A DNA stretch of 19,717 bases from DASXUC01 sp036505015. Its GTDB lineage: Bacteria > Sysuimicrobiota > Sysuimicrobiia > Sysuimicrobiales > Kaftiobacteriaceae. The notes below the pieces were generated by a model. The model was given only the letters and a program-made list of their open reading frames with translations, made no database searches and was not told where the DNA came from. Made by a program: the position numbers and the translations under genes. Positions 6,324 through 12,853 of this stretch are shown here, piece after piece. The stretch is taken from the NCBI GenBank assembly GCA_036505015.1, contig DASXUC010000098.1, forward strand, positions 1-19,717, read 5' to 3'. Positions within the stretch are counted from its first letter, which is position 1, and each line of letters starts with the position of its first letter.

Positions 6324-6908
6324 ATGGCAGTCCGGCTGAAGGAACGCTACAAGAGCGAAGTGGCGCCGAAGATGCGCGAGCGCTTCCAGTACAAGAACGT
6401 CATGGAAGTGCCGAAGCTGGAGAAGGTCGTGATCAACGTGCGCGTCGGCGATGCGACCAGCGATACGCGGTTCGTCGACAAGGCCGTGGAAGAGCTGACG
6501 ATCGTGGCCGGCCAGCGGCCGGTGGTGGCCCGCGCCCGCAAGTCGATCGCGTCCTTCAAGCTCCGCAAAGGGATGCCGATTGCGGCGAAGGTGACCCTGC
6601 GCGGCGACCGGATGTACGAGTTCGTGGACAAGCTCTTCAACGTGGCGCTGCCGCGGATCAAAGACTTCAAGGGCATTTCGGAGCGGCAGTTCGATGGACG
6701 GGGCAACCTCAACATCGGTGTGCGCGAGCAGTTGATCTTCCCGGAGATCGAGTACGACAAAGTCGAGAAGATCCGCGGGATGGACATTACGCTGGTCACC
6801 ACCGCGCGCAATGACGAGCAGGCGCGGGAACTGTTGAGGCTGATGGGGCTGCCCCTGCGGGAAGCGGAAGGATCAGGTGCCAGATCCCAAATGTCGGATA
6901 GAACCTGA
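6324..6908 (+). CDS. rplE: 50S ribosomal protein L5, with an unusual C-terminal tail
   Basis: The product is 194 residues from ATG 6324, which has GGGAG seven bases upstream; a longer open frame upstream runs through rplX and the spacer and is not used. MAVRLKERYKSEVAPKMRER, VPKLEKVVINVRVGD and ISERQFDGRGNLNIGVREQ are L5 signatures. L5 binds 5S rRNA and contacts the P-site tRNA. Family members usually end near GLPLRE (residue 180 here). The remaining 14 residues (AEGSGARSQMSDRT) are not recognisable, and come from a less GC-rich stretch with a 6-bp inverted repeat (6873-6878 / 6903-6908). Confidence 0.96.
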   Translation: MAVRLKERYKSEVAPKMRERFQYKNVMEVPKLEKVVINVRVGDATSDTRFVDKAVEELTIVAGQRPVVARARKSIASFKLRKGMPIAAKVTLRGDRMYEFVDKLFNVALPRIKDFKGISERQFDGRGNLNIGVREQLIFPEIEYDKVEKIRGMDITLVTTARNDEQARELLRLMGLPLREAEGSGARSQMSDRT

Positions 6909-6926
6909 GACCTTAGGGGGTTAGGG

Positions 6927-7112
6927 ATGGCCAAGAAGGCGCTGCTCAACAAGTGGAAGCAAGAACCCAAGTTCAAAGTGCGCAAGTACACGCGCTGCCT
7001 GCGCTGCGGGCGGCCCCGCGCGGTGTTCCGGAAGTTCGGGCTGTGCCGGATCTGTCTGCGCGAGATGGCGCACAAGGGCGAGATTCCGGGTTTGGTCAAG
7101 GCAAGCTGGTAA
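6927..7112 (+). CDS. rpsZ: 30S ribosomal protein S14, type Z (zinc-binding)
   Basis: The product is 61 residues, the short zinc-dependent S14. The two CxxC pairs are C24/C27 (CLRC) and C40/C43 (CRIC) with 12 residues between, and the C-terminus is GEIPGLVKASW. S14 is a late-assembling protein of the 30S head. The ATG at 6927 lies behind a G-rich AGGGGGTTAGGG. Type Z is the common form in Gram-positive and many deep bacterial lineages, whereas gammaproteobacteria have the longer form without cysteines. The location between rplE and rpsH is standard. Confidence 0.97.
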   Translation: MAKKALLNKWKQEPKFKVRKYTRCLRCGRPRAVFRKFGLCRICLREMAHKGEIPGLVKASW

Positions 7113-7120
7113 GGGGGTTA

Positions 7121-7528
7121 ATGAACGTGGGTGTCATTACCGATCCAATCGCAGACATGCTGACGAGGATCCGCAACGCGAACACAGCCGGGCACGAGCA
7201 CGTGGAGGTGCCGGCGAGCAAGCTGAAGGTTGAGATCGCCAAGATCCTCAAGGACGAGGGCTTCATCACGAACTGGAACCTGATCGAGCGCGCCCCCCAG
7301 GGGGTGCTGCGGATCACGCTCAAGTATGGTCCTCGCAAGGAGCACGTGCTGTCGGGGCTGACGCGCGTCAGCAAGCCCGGCCTGCGGATGTACGCGACAC
7401 GGACGGAGATCCCACGCGTGCGCGGCGGGCTGGGGGTGGCGATCCTGACGACGTCCCGCGGCATCATGACCGACCGCCAGGCCCGGCGGATCGGCGTCGG
7501 GGGCGAGGTCATTTGCTACGTCTGGTGA
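7121..7528 (+). CDS. rpsH: 30S ribosomal protein S8
   Basis: The product is 135 residues from ATG 7121 (MNVGVITDPIADMLTRIRNA). DPIADMLTRIRNAN is the family N-terminus, and the C-terminus TSRGIMTDRQARRIGVGGEV, then ICYVW, is typical. S8 binds the central domain of 16S rRNA and in some bacteria represses the spc operon. The Shine-Dalgarno AAGGGGG (7111-7117) is only three bases from this ATG; GTG 7127 would have nine bases and give a start closer to the family (MGVITDP), so the start is uncertain by two codons. A longer frame starting inside rpsZ is rejected. Confidence 0.96.
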   Translation: MNVGVITDPIADMLTRIRNANTAGHEHVEVPASKLKVEIAKILKDEGFITNWNLIERAPQGVLRITLKYGPRKEHVLSGLTRVSKPGLRMYATRTEIPRVRGGLGVAILTTSRGIMTDRQARRIGVGGEVICYVW

Positions 7529-7535
7529 TAAGACC

Positions 7536-7577
7536 CGTTGGTCGTTCGTCGCTACGACCCACGACCTACGACTAACG
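7536..7577. repeat. Short intergenic inverted repeat E (rpsH-rplF)
   Basis: The arms 7536-7551 and 7562-7577 match at 13 of 16 positions, with a ten-base loop that itself contains further ACGACC units. It mixes one GTTGGTC and one GTTCGTC unit, so it bridges the two subtypes of the family. It starts eight bases after the rpsH stop and lies 26 bases upstream of the rplF start. It appears to be a shortened member. Confidence 0.65.
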
Positions 7578-7603
7578 AAGGGTGACTTGCGGAGGTTGAG
7601 AGG

Positions 7604-8158
7604 ATGTCCAGGGTGGGCAAGGCGCCGATTGCGCTGCCGAAAGGCGTAGAGGCCACGGTAGCCGGCGCGAAGGTGGAGATCAAGGGCCCCAAGGGGCATC
7701 TGTCTCGGACGGTGCACCCGGACATCACGGTGCATCTGGACGACAGCGTCATCACCGTCCGGCGGCCGACCGACCTGGACCGGCACCGTGCGCTGCACGG
7801 CCTGACGCGGGCGCTGCTGGCCAACATGGTCAAGGGTGTGACCGACGGGTTCCGCGTCGATCTGGAAATTTACGGCGTGGGATACCGTGCCGCGAAGGCG
7901 GGCAACGGCCTGGCCCTGCAGCTGGGTTTCTCCCATCCGGTGAACGTGCCGGCGGTGGAGGGGATCTCGTTCGAGGTGCCCCAGCCCAACCGCATCGGCG
8001 TGGTCGGGATCGACAAAGAGCTGGTCGGGCAAGTGGCCGCGCGTATCCGCGCGATCCGCAAGCCCGATCCATACAAGGGCAAGGGTGTCCGCTACGCGGG
8101 CGAGCGCATCAAGCTGAAGGCGGGCAAGGCGGGCAAGGGCGCGGTCGGCAAGACCTAA
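7604..8158 (+). CDS. rplF: 50S ribosomal protein L6
   Basis: The product is 184 residues, starting MSRVGKAPIALPKGVEATVA. Two tandem alpha/beta repeats are visible, with VEIKGPKGHLSRTVHPDI in the first and the C-terminal EPxPYKGKGVRY-type motif (KPDPYKGKGVRYAGERIKLK) in the second. L6 contacts the sarcin-ricin loop region. The ATG at 7604 has GGAGG within GCGGAGGTTGAGAGG upstream. The C-terminus ends in a Lys/Gly-rich tail. It lies between spacers E and F, so it is translated independently of its neighbours rather than by overlap. Confidence 0.98.
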   Translation: MSRVGKAPIALPKGVEATVAGAKVEIKGPKGHLSRTVHPDITVHLDDSVITVRRPTDLDRHRALHGLTRALLANMVKGVTDGFRVDLEIYGVGYRAAKAGNGLALQLGFSHPVNVPAVEGISFEVPQPNRIGVVGIDKELVGQVAARIRAIRKPDPYKGKGVRYAGERIKLKAGKAGKGAVGKT

Positions 8159-8162
8159 CTGA

Positions 8163-8224
8163 CGTTGGTCGTTGATGGTTGGTAGTTGGTCGTTCTACCA
8201 ACCACCAACTACCAACTACCAACG
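8163..8224. repeat. Intergenic inverted repeat F (rplF-rplR)
   Basis: The arms 8163-8191 and 8196-8224 match at 24 of 29 positions, with a four-base loop. Units are GTTGGTN type. The mismatches fall at arm positions 8, 13, 15, 22 and 29; four of these five are exactly seven bases apart. The left flank actgacgtt (8158-8166) is shared with repeat A (451-459), and the right-flank 15-mer with repeat B. GGGGAGAG (8232-8239) just beyond is the rplR binding site. Confidence 0.88.
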
Positions 8225-8244
8225 GTAGTTCGGGGAGAGTTGTA

Positions 8245-8613
8245 ATGTTGAAAAAGCGTGACCGCAATCAAGAAAGGCAACAGCGGCATCTGCGCATCCG
8301 CCGCCGGGCCGCCGGACGGGCGGAGCGCCCGCGGCTATCGGTGTTCCGCAGTCTCAACCATATGTACGCGCAGATTGTCGATGACGCGCGCGGGGTGACG
8401 CTGGCGTCCGCCTCGACGCTCGATCCGGAGATCCGGGACGCCCTGAAAGACAAGAAGAAGACCGCGGCCGGCATCGAGGTCGGCAAGTTGATTGCGAGGC
8501 GGGCGAAGGAAAAAGGCATCTCACAGGTCATGTTCGATCGTGGTGGCTACCTCTATCACGGACGGATCAAAGCCCTTGCGGACGCTGCGCGGGAGGCCGG
8601 ACTCAAGTTCTGA
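8245..8613 (+). CDS. rplR: 50S ribosomal protein L18
   Basis: The product is 122 residues from ATG 8245 (MLKKRDRNQERQQRHLRIRR). The basic N-terminus is followed by RPRLSVFRSLNHMYAQIVDD, and the C-terminal FDRGGYLYHGRIKALADAAR, then EAGLKF, is the L18 signature. L18 binds 5S rRNA with L5 and forms the central protuberance. GGGGAGAG lies six bases before the ATG. A longer open frame that starts inside the hairpin spacer is only a reading of the repeat and is not used. rpsE follows after a 34-base gap without repeat units. Confidence 0.97.
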   Translation: MLKKRDRNQERQQRHLRIRRRAAGRAERPRLSVFRSLNHMYAQIVDDARGVTLASASTLDPEIRDALKDKKKTAAGIEVGKLIARRAKEKGISQVMFDRGGYLYHGRIKALADAAREAGLKF

Positions 8614-8647
8614 TGCAACGGCGACGCATTTCAGGGTGGAGGAGCTC

Positions 8648-9172
8648 ATGCCAGTCAAGAGAGTCGATCCGAACAGTGTGAACCTGACGGTTGAGAAAGC
8701 CGTCGACATCAATCGCGTCGCCAAAGTGACCAAAGGCGCGAAGCGCTTCAATTTCAGCGCGCTTGTGGTCGTCGGCGACGAGGCCGGGCACGTCGGGGTG
8801 GGGCTGGGCAAGGCCGCGGAAGTGCCCGACGCGATCCGCAAAGCGGTGGAGGATGCGAAGAAGTCGCTGGTGGAGGTGCCCCTGCGCCGCACCACGGTGC
8901 CGCACGAGATTCTCGGCCGGTTTGGGGCCTCGAAGGTGCTGCTGAAGCCGGCATCCGAGGGCACCGGCGTCATCGCGGGGGGTTCGGTGCGCGCGGTCCT
9001 GGAAGCCGCGGGGATCAAGGATATCCTGTCCAAATCCCTGGGCTCCCGCAACCCCATCAACCAGGCCCGCGCCACGATCCAGGCGCTGGTGGAGATGCGC
9101 CAGCCCGAGGACGTCGCCAGGACGCGGGGCCGGCCGGTGGAGGAACTGGTCGGGCGGAGGGCGAGTCGATGA
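8648..9172 (+). CDS. rpsE: 30S ribosomal protein S5
   Basis: The product is 174 residues from ATG 8648, with GGAGGAG (8638-8644) just upstream; a longer upstream frame overlapping rplR is rejected. The N-terminal double-stranded-RNA-binding fold contains RVAKVTKGAKRFNFSALVVV and GHVGVGLGKAAEVPDAIRKA, and the C-terminal domain contains GTGVIAGGSVRAVLEAAGIK, then DILSKSLGSRNPIN. S5 shapes the mRNA channel and decoding fidelity. The stop overlaps rplO as ATGA. rpmD (L30), which normally follows rpsE, is absent here. Confidence 0.97.
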   Translation: MPVKRVDPNSVNLTVEKAVDINRVAKVTKGAKRFNFSALVVVGDEAGHVGVGLGKAAEVPDAIRKAVEDAKKSLVEVPLRRTTVPHEILGRFGASKVLLKPASEGTGVIAGGSVRAVLEAAGIKDILSKSLGSRNPINQARATIQALVEMRQPEDVARTRGRPVEELVGRRASR

Positions 9173-9651
9173 AACTCAGCGATCTCAAACCGGCCCGGGG
9201 ATCCCGCCGGGCGTCGCGCCGGGTTGGCCGCGGGCTGGGATCGGGCCGGGGCGTCTACAGCGGCCGGGGGCGCAAGGGCCAGCAGGCCCGGTCGGGCAGT
9301 GCCCCGCGGCCGGGTTTTGAAGGCGGCCAGACGATTCTCACCAAGCGCCTCCCGTTCCGTCGGGGCGTGCGTGCGGGTGGGAACAACCGCACCGGACGTA
9401 TCCCACGCCGGATCTATGCGCCGATTAACCTGAAGGCACTCGATCGGTTCGAGTCCGGGGCCGAGGTAACCCCCGAGGTGCTGCGCGAGGCCGGATTGGT
9501 CGACGACCGGATGGTGAAGGTCCTCGGCGAGGGGACGCTGTCCAAGCCCCTGACGGTGAAGGCGCACGCGTTCAGCAAGAGTGCCGCGGCGGCCATTGAG
9601 AAGGCGGGCGGGAAGGCGGAGGTGATCGGCGATGCTGCAGGGACTCTTTAA
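9169..9651 (+). CDS. rplO: 50S ribosomal protein L15
   Basis: The product is 160 residues, starting MKLSDLKPARGSRRASRRVG. The Gly/Arg-rich extension (RGLGSGRGVYSGRGRKGQQA) is the typical N-terminal arm that threads into 23S rRNA, followed by FEGGQTILTKRLPFRRGVR. L15 is a late-assembly 50S protein. The start is in an ATGA overlap with rpsE, directly replacing the usual rpsE-rpmD-rplO order. The last 20 bases overlap the secY start, a larger overlap than elsewhere in the block. Confidence 0.97.
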   Translation: MKLSDLKPARGSRRASRRVGRGLGSGRGVYSGRGRKGQQARSGSAPRPGFEGGQTILTKRLPFRRGVRAGGNNRTGRIPRRIYAPINLKALDRFESGAEVTPEVLREAGLVDDRMVKVLGEGTLSKPLTVKAHAFSKSAAAAIEKAGGKAEVIGDAAGTL

Positions 9652-10900
9652 CGCGCTGCGCATCCCCGACCTGCGCCGGCGGGTCCTGTTCACTGCCGTG
9701 ATGCTGGTGCTGTTTCGCCTCGGCACGCACCTTCCCGTTCCGGGCGTCGATCCCGCCGCGCTGGAGCGGTTGTTCCGCTCCCAGGGCAGTGTGTTCAACT
9801 TCCTGGATCTGTTTGTCGGCGGCGCGTTCAGCCGGTTCGCGATCTTCGCCCTGGGCGTGTTCCCGTACATCACCGCCTCGATCATCATGAGCCTGCTGCA
9901 GGTCGTCTTTCCGCAGCTGAAAGAGCTGGCACAGGAAGAGGGCGAGGCGGGCCGCAAGCAGATCGGCATGTACACGCGCTACCTGACCGTGGCCCTGGCG
10001 GTGCTGCAGGCCGTGGCCCAGACCGTGCTGATCCGCAACCTGGGGGCGCTTGGAGATGCGCGGCCGCTGACGATGGGCATGATCGTCATCACGCTCACCG
10101 CCGGCACGATGCTGCTGACCTGGATGGGCGAGATCATGACCGAATACGGCGTGGGCAACGGCGTGTCGCTGATTATCTTCGGCGGCATCGTCGCCCGCCT
10201 GCCCAGCCAGACCGCACAGACCCTTTCGCTGGTGCGCGTGGGTGAGGTGGCCTGGTATCAGTTCGGTTTGGACCTCCTCGTCGTGCTGGGCAGTGTGGTC
10301 GCGGTCGTGGCCGTCACGCAGGCGGTGCGCAAGATTCCCGTGCAGTATGCCAAACGCGTGGTGGGCCGCCGCGTCTACGGCGGGCAGTCTACTCACCTCC
10401 CGCTGCGTTTGATCCAGGCGGGCGTGATCCCGATTATCTTCGCGGTCTCCGTGCTGCAGTTTCCGGGGACGATCGCGCAGTTCATCAACAACCAGACCGT
10501 CCAGCGCATCGGGCAGATGATCCTGCCCGGACAGACGCTGGGCAACATCCTCTACTTCATCCTGATCATCGTGTTCACGTACTTCTACACGGCGGTCAGT
10601 TTCGATCCGAATGAGGTGTCCGACAACATCAAGAAGTACGGCGGGTTTGTGCCCGGCATCCGGCCTGGACGGCCCACCACCGACTACCTGTCGCGGGTCG
10701 TCGATCGGCTGACGTTGGTTGGCGCGTTGGTGCTGGGGCTGATTGCCGTGTTGCCGGTGTACCTCGCCCGCGGGACCGGCGTGCTGACGTTCTACCTGGC
10801 CGGCACCTCGCTCCTCATCGTCGTGGGCGTCGCTCTGGAGACGATGAAGCAGATCGAGGCATACGTCCTGATGCGTCACTACGAAGGTTTCATGAGGTAG
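9632..10900 (+). CDS. secY: Protein translocase subunit SecY
   Basis: The product is 422 residues, with about ten hydrophobic transmembrane segments, as expected for the channel subunit of the SecYEG translocon in the cytoplasmic membrane. FRLGTHLPVPGVD is the usual end of helix 1, GNGVSLIIFGGI (GNGVS at residues 175-179) is a family signature, and FDPNEVSDNIKKYGGFVPGI followed by RPGRPTTDYL is the cytosolic loop that interacts with SecA or the ribosome. The ATG at 9632 has GGAGG at 9618-9622. It overlaps rplO by 20 bases. adk starts six bases after the stop. Confidence 0.98.
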   Translation: MLQGLFNALRIPDLRRRVLFTAVMLVLFRLGTHLPVPGVDPAALERLFRSQGSVFNFLDLFVGGAFSRFAIFALGVFPYITASIIMSLLQVVFPQLKELAQEEGEAGRKQIGMYTRYLTVALAVLQAVAQTVLIRNLGALGDARPLTMGMIVITLTAGTMLLTWMGEIMTEYGVGNGVSLIIFGGIVARLPSQTAQTLSLVRVGEVAWYQFGLDLLVVLGSVVAVVAVTQAVRKIPVQYAKRVVGRRVYGGQSTHLPLRLIQAGVIPIIFAVSVLQFPGTIAQFINNQTVQRIGQMILPGQTLGNILYFILIIVFTYFYTAVSFDPNEVSDNIKKYGGFVPGIRPGRPTTDYLSRVVDRLTLVGALVLGLIAVLPVYLARGTGVLTFYLAGTSLLIVVGVALETMKQIEAYVLMRHYEGFMR

Positions 10901-10906
10901 CAGATC

Positions 10907-11563
10907 GTGAACCTGATCTTTCTGGGCGCCAACGGCGCCGGCAAAGGGACACAGGCGAAGCTGCTGCAGGAGCGGGAGGGCATCCCTCAGATCTCCACCG
11001 GGGATATCCTGCGGGCGGCCATGACGGACGTGCGGTCTCCGGTGGGCGAAGAAGCGCGCAAATACGTGGACCGGGGCGAGCTGGTACCCGACGACGTGAT
11101 GATCGCGATCATCAAGACGCGCCTCGCGGAGCCGGACGCGGCGCGGGGTTTCGTGCTGGACGGATTCCCGCGCACGATTCCACAGGCCCGGGCGCTCGAT
11201 GAATGGCTGAGCTCCCGGGGGCGGTCGCTGGATGCGGCCGTATACTTCGAAGCCCGCCGGGAGACGATTATCCGCCGCCTGACCGGCCGGCGCGTCTGCC
11301 GGGCGGCCGGACACATCTATCACATGGAGTACCATCCGCCCCGGGTCGAGGGGCGGTGTGACGTCGATGGCAGCGAGCTGTACCAGCGCGATGACGACAG
11401 CGAAGAAACGGTCCGGCACCGCTTGGAGGTCTACGACCGCCAGACGCAACCGCTGGTGGAGTACTACCGGGCCCAGGGCATCCTGGAGACCATCGATGCC
11501 GAGGCAGATATCGAGCAGATGTATCAGCGGTTGATGCAGATCCTGACGGCGCGCACCGGCTGA
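10907..11563 (+). CDS. adk: Adenylate kinase, long form, with an incomplete zinc-lid site
   Basis: The product is 218 residues; the start is GTG 10907, with GAGGT near the end of secY. It catalyses ATP + AMP to 2 ADP in the cytoplasm. The P-loop is GANGAGKGT (residues 7-15), the AMP-site segment QISTGDILRA and the motif LDGFPRT (84-90) are intact. The LID domain (about 126-163) follows the zinc-type layout GRRVCRAAGHIYH...GRCDVDGSELYQRDDD. The four ligand positions are C131, A134, C151 and D154, so one usual cysteine is alanine and another is aspartate. Aspartate at the fourth position is known in Bacillus subtilis; alanine at the second would weaken metal binding. Confidence 0.97.
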   Translation: MNLIFLGANGAGKGTQAKLLQEREGIPQISTGDILRAAMTDVRSPVGEEARKYVDRGELVPDDVMIAIIKTRLAEPDAARGFVLDGFPRTIPQARALDEWLSSRGRSLDAAVYFEARRETIIRRLTGRRVCRAAGHIYHMEYHPPRVEGRCDVDGSELYQRDDDSEETVRHRLEVYDRQTQPLVEYYRAQGILETIDAEADIEQMYQRLMQILTARTG

Positions 11564-11571
11564 GCCGCGGC

Positions 11572-12342
11572 ATGGCACCGATGATCGTCGTCAAGACGTC
11601 AACCGAAGTGGAACTGATGCGCCGGGCCGGCGTCCTGGCCGCGGAGGCGCTGGGGGAAGTAGCCCGGGCGGTGCGCCCGGGGATTGCCGGCAAGGAATTG
11701 GACCGGATCGCGGAGGCCTACATCCGCGACCATGGCGCGATCCCCTCGTTTCTCGGCTACCGGGGATTCCCCGCCAGCATCTGTCTGTCGATCGACGATG
11801 CCGTCGTCCACGGCATTCCGGGTTCGCGGCGGCTGAAAGAAGGCGAAATCGCCTCGGTCGATCTCGGCGTGATCCTGGACGGCTTCCACGGGGATACCGC
11901 GGTCACGGTGCCGGTGGGGCGCGTCGCGAAGACGCTGCAGCGGCTGCTGACCGTGACGCACGAATCGCTGTACAAGGGCATCGAAGTGGTCCATCCCGGC
12001 CGGCGGCTGGGCGACGTCGGCGCCGCGATCCAGCGGCACGTGGAAGCGGCCGGATTCTCCGTCGTCCGTGATTTTGCCGGGCACGGCATCGGGCGGTTGC
12101 TCCACGAGGAACCCCAGGTGCCGAACTTCGGCGAAGGCGGGACGGGGATCGTGTTGCGGGAAGGGATGACCCTGGCCATCGAGCCGATGGTCAACGCCGG
12201 CACCGCCGCGGTGATGATGGATCACGATGAGTGGACGATCCGCACACGGGACGGCAAGGCGTCCGCGCACTTCGAGCACACCGTGGCCGTGACCGCGGAG
12301 GGTGCGCTCGTACTGACGCAGATTTCCGGAGGCATCGTCTAG
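11572..12342 (+). CDS. map: Type I methionine aminopeptidase
   Basis: The product is 256 residues. It removes the N-terminal methionine from new proteins. The five metal ligands are present at D97, D108, H171, E204 and E235, in the contexts SVDLGV, FHGDTA, AGHGIG, AIEPM and HFEHTV. This is the short type Ia form without an N-terminal zinc-finger extension. ATG 11572 and ATG 11581 are both possible; neither has a clear Shine-Dalgarno, so coupling to adk (eight-base gap) is likely and the start is uncertain by three codons. An 82-base gap with a putative promoter follows. Confidence 0.97.
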   Translation: MAPMIVVKTSTEVELMRRAGVLAAEALGEVARAVRPGIAGKELDRIAEAYIRDHGAIPSFLGYRGFPASICLSIDDAVVHGIPGSRRLKEGEIASVDLGVILDGFHGDTAVTVPVGRVAKTLQRLLTVTHESLYKGIEVVHPGRRLGDVGAAIQRHVEAAGFSVVRDFAGHGIGRLLHEEPQVPNFGEGGTGIVLREGMTLAIEPMVNAGTAAVMMDHDEWTIRTRDGKASAHFEHTVAVTAEGALVLTQISGGIV

Positions 12343-12347
12343 ACCGG

Positions 12348-12376
12348 TGGACGCAGCCACCGCAAGAATCTATAAT
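12348..12376 (+). promoter_or_regulatory. Putative sigma-70/sigma-A promoter upstream of infA
   Basis: A perfect TATAAT lies at 12371-12376, and 17 bases upstream is TGGACG (12348-12353), which matches the TTGACA consensus at four of six positions. The AT-rich -10 region stands out in this GC-rich sequence. It is in the largest gap between genes of this block that lacks a hairpin repeat (12343-12424). It would give a start near 12383 and drive infA through rplQ. It is a prediction from consensus only. Confidence 0.55.
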
Positions 12377-12424
12377 GAGAGTTCGTGCCGAAGCAACGCA
12401 GGGCGTCGCAGGCTGGAGGACTAG

Positions 12425-12643
12425 GTGGCGAAGAAAGACGCGATAGAGGTCGAGGGTGCGATTGTGGAAGTGCTGCCCAACGCGATGTTCCGGGTGGAAT
12501 TGCAGAGCGGGCACCGTGTGCTGGCGCACATTTCGGGCAAGATGCGGATTCACTTCATCCGCATTCTGCCCGGCGATCGCGTGAAAGTGGAGCTGTCGCC
12601 CTACGACCCGACGCGGGGACGGATCGTCTACCGCTATCGCTAA
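12425..12643 (+). CDS. infA: Translation initiation factor IF-1
   Basis: The product is 72 residues, the canonical IF-1 size, one OB-fold domain. The start is GTG 12425, read MAKKDAIEVEGAIVEVLPNA, with GGAGGA (12415-12420) upstream. FRVELQSGHRVLAHISGKMR, HFIRILPGDRVKVELSPYD and TRGRIVYRYR are the conserved blocks. IF-1 binds the 30S A site during initiation. It heads the infA-rpmJ-rpsM-rpsK-rpsD-rpoA-rplQ group, probably from the promoter just upstream, and is followed by hairpin spacer G. Confidence 0.98.
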   Translation: MAKKDAIEVEGAIVEVLPNAMFRVELQSGHRVLAHISGKMRIHFIRILPGDRVKVELSPYDPTRGRIVYRYR

Positions 12644-12646
12644 ACC

Positions 12647-12709
12647 GGTTGGTGGTTGGTCGTTGGTGGTTGGTCGTAACTACCAACTACCATCTACCAA
12701 CTACCAACC
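12647..12709. repeat. Intergenic inverted repeat G (infA-rpmJ)
   Basis: The arms 12647-12675 and 12681-12709 match at 24 of 29 positions, with a five-base loop. Units are GTTGGTN type. Mismatches fall at arm positions 8, 15, 17, 22 and 29; four of the five are in a strict 7-base register. The 5' arm contains the same 14-mer CGTTGGTGGTTGGT as repeat B (12661-12674). It starts three bases after the infA stop and lies 20 bases before the rpmJ start. Confidence 0.88.
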
Positions 12710-12729
12710 AGAAAGCAAGGGTCACGAGG

Positions 12730-12843
12730 ATGAAAGTTCGAGCATCGGTTCGGCGGATGTGTGAAAAGTGCAAGGTGATCAAGCGCGGACGGCGCGTGTT
12801 CATCATTTGCGAAAATCCCAAGCACAAACAGAGGCAGGGATAG
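12730..12843 (+). CDS. rpmJ: 50S ribosomal protein L36, zinc-binding form
   Basis: The product is 37 residues, MKVRASVRRMCEKCKVIKRG followed by RRVFIICENPKHKQRQG. The zinc ligands C11, C14, C27 and H32 of the C+ form are all present. L36 is a small late-assembly protein of the 50S. The ATG at 12730 has ACGAGG directly upstream. A longer frame running through infA and the repeat into this gene exists but is not real. The stop is ten bases before the rpsM start. Confidence 0.97.
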   Translation: MKVRASVRRMCEKCKVIKRGRRVFIICENPKHKQRQG

Positions 12844-12853
12844 AGGGAGAGCC

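Noticed and set aside
6953..7120. A longer N-terminus for S8 starting inside rpsZ.
   Set aside because: It would lie wholly over the conserved S14 gene in another frame, and S8 homologues start near the ATG at 7121.
8521..9975. A 484-residue minus-strand frame across rpsE, rplO and secY.
   Set aside because: It is a shadow of three conserved ribosomal and translocase genes, with low-complexity Ser/Arg/Pro content and no domain.
9572..11578. A 668-residue open frame on the minus strand across secY and adk.
   Set aside because: It is opposite well-identified genes, is His/Gln/Asp-rich as expected for antisense of GC-rich code, and has no recognisable domain. Long antisense frames are common at this base composition.
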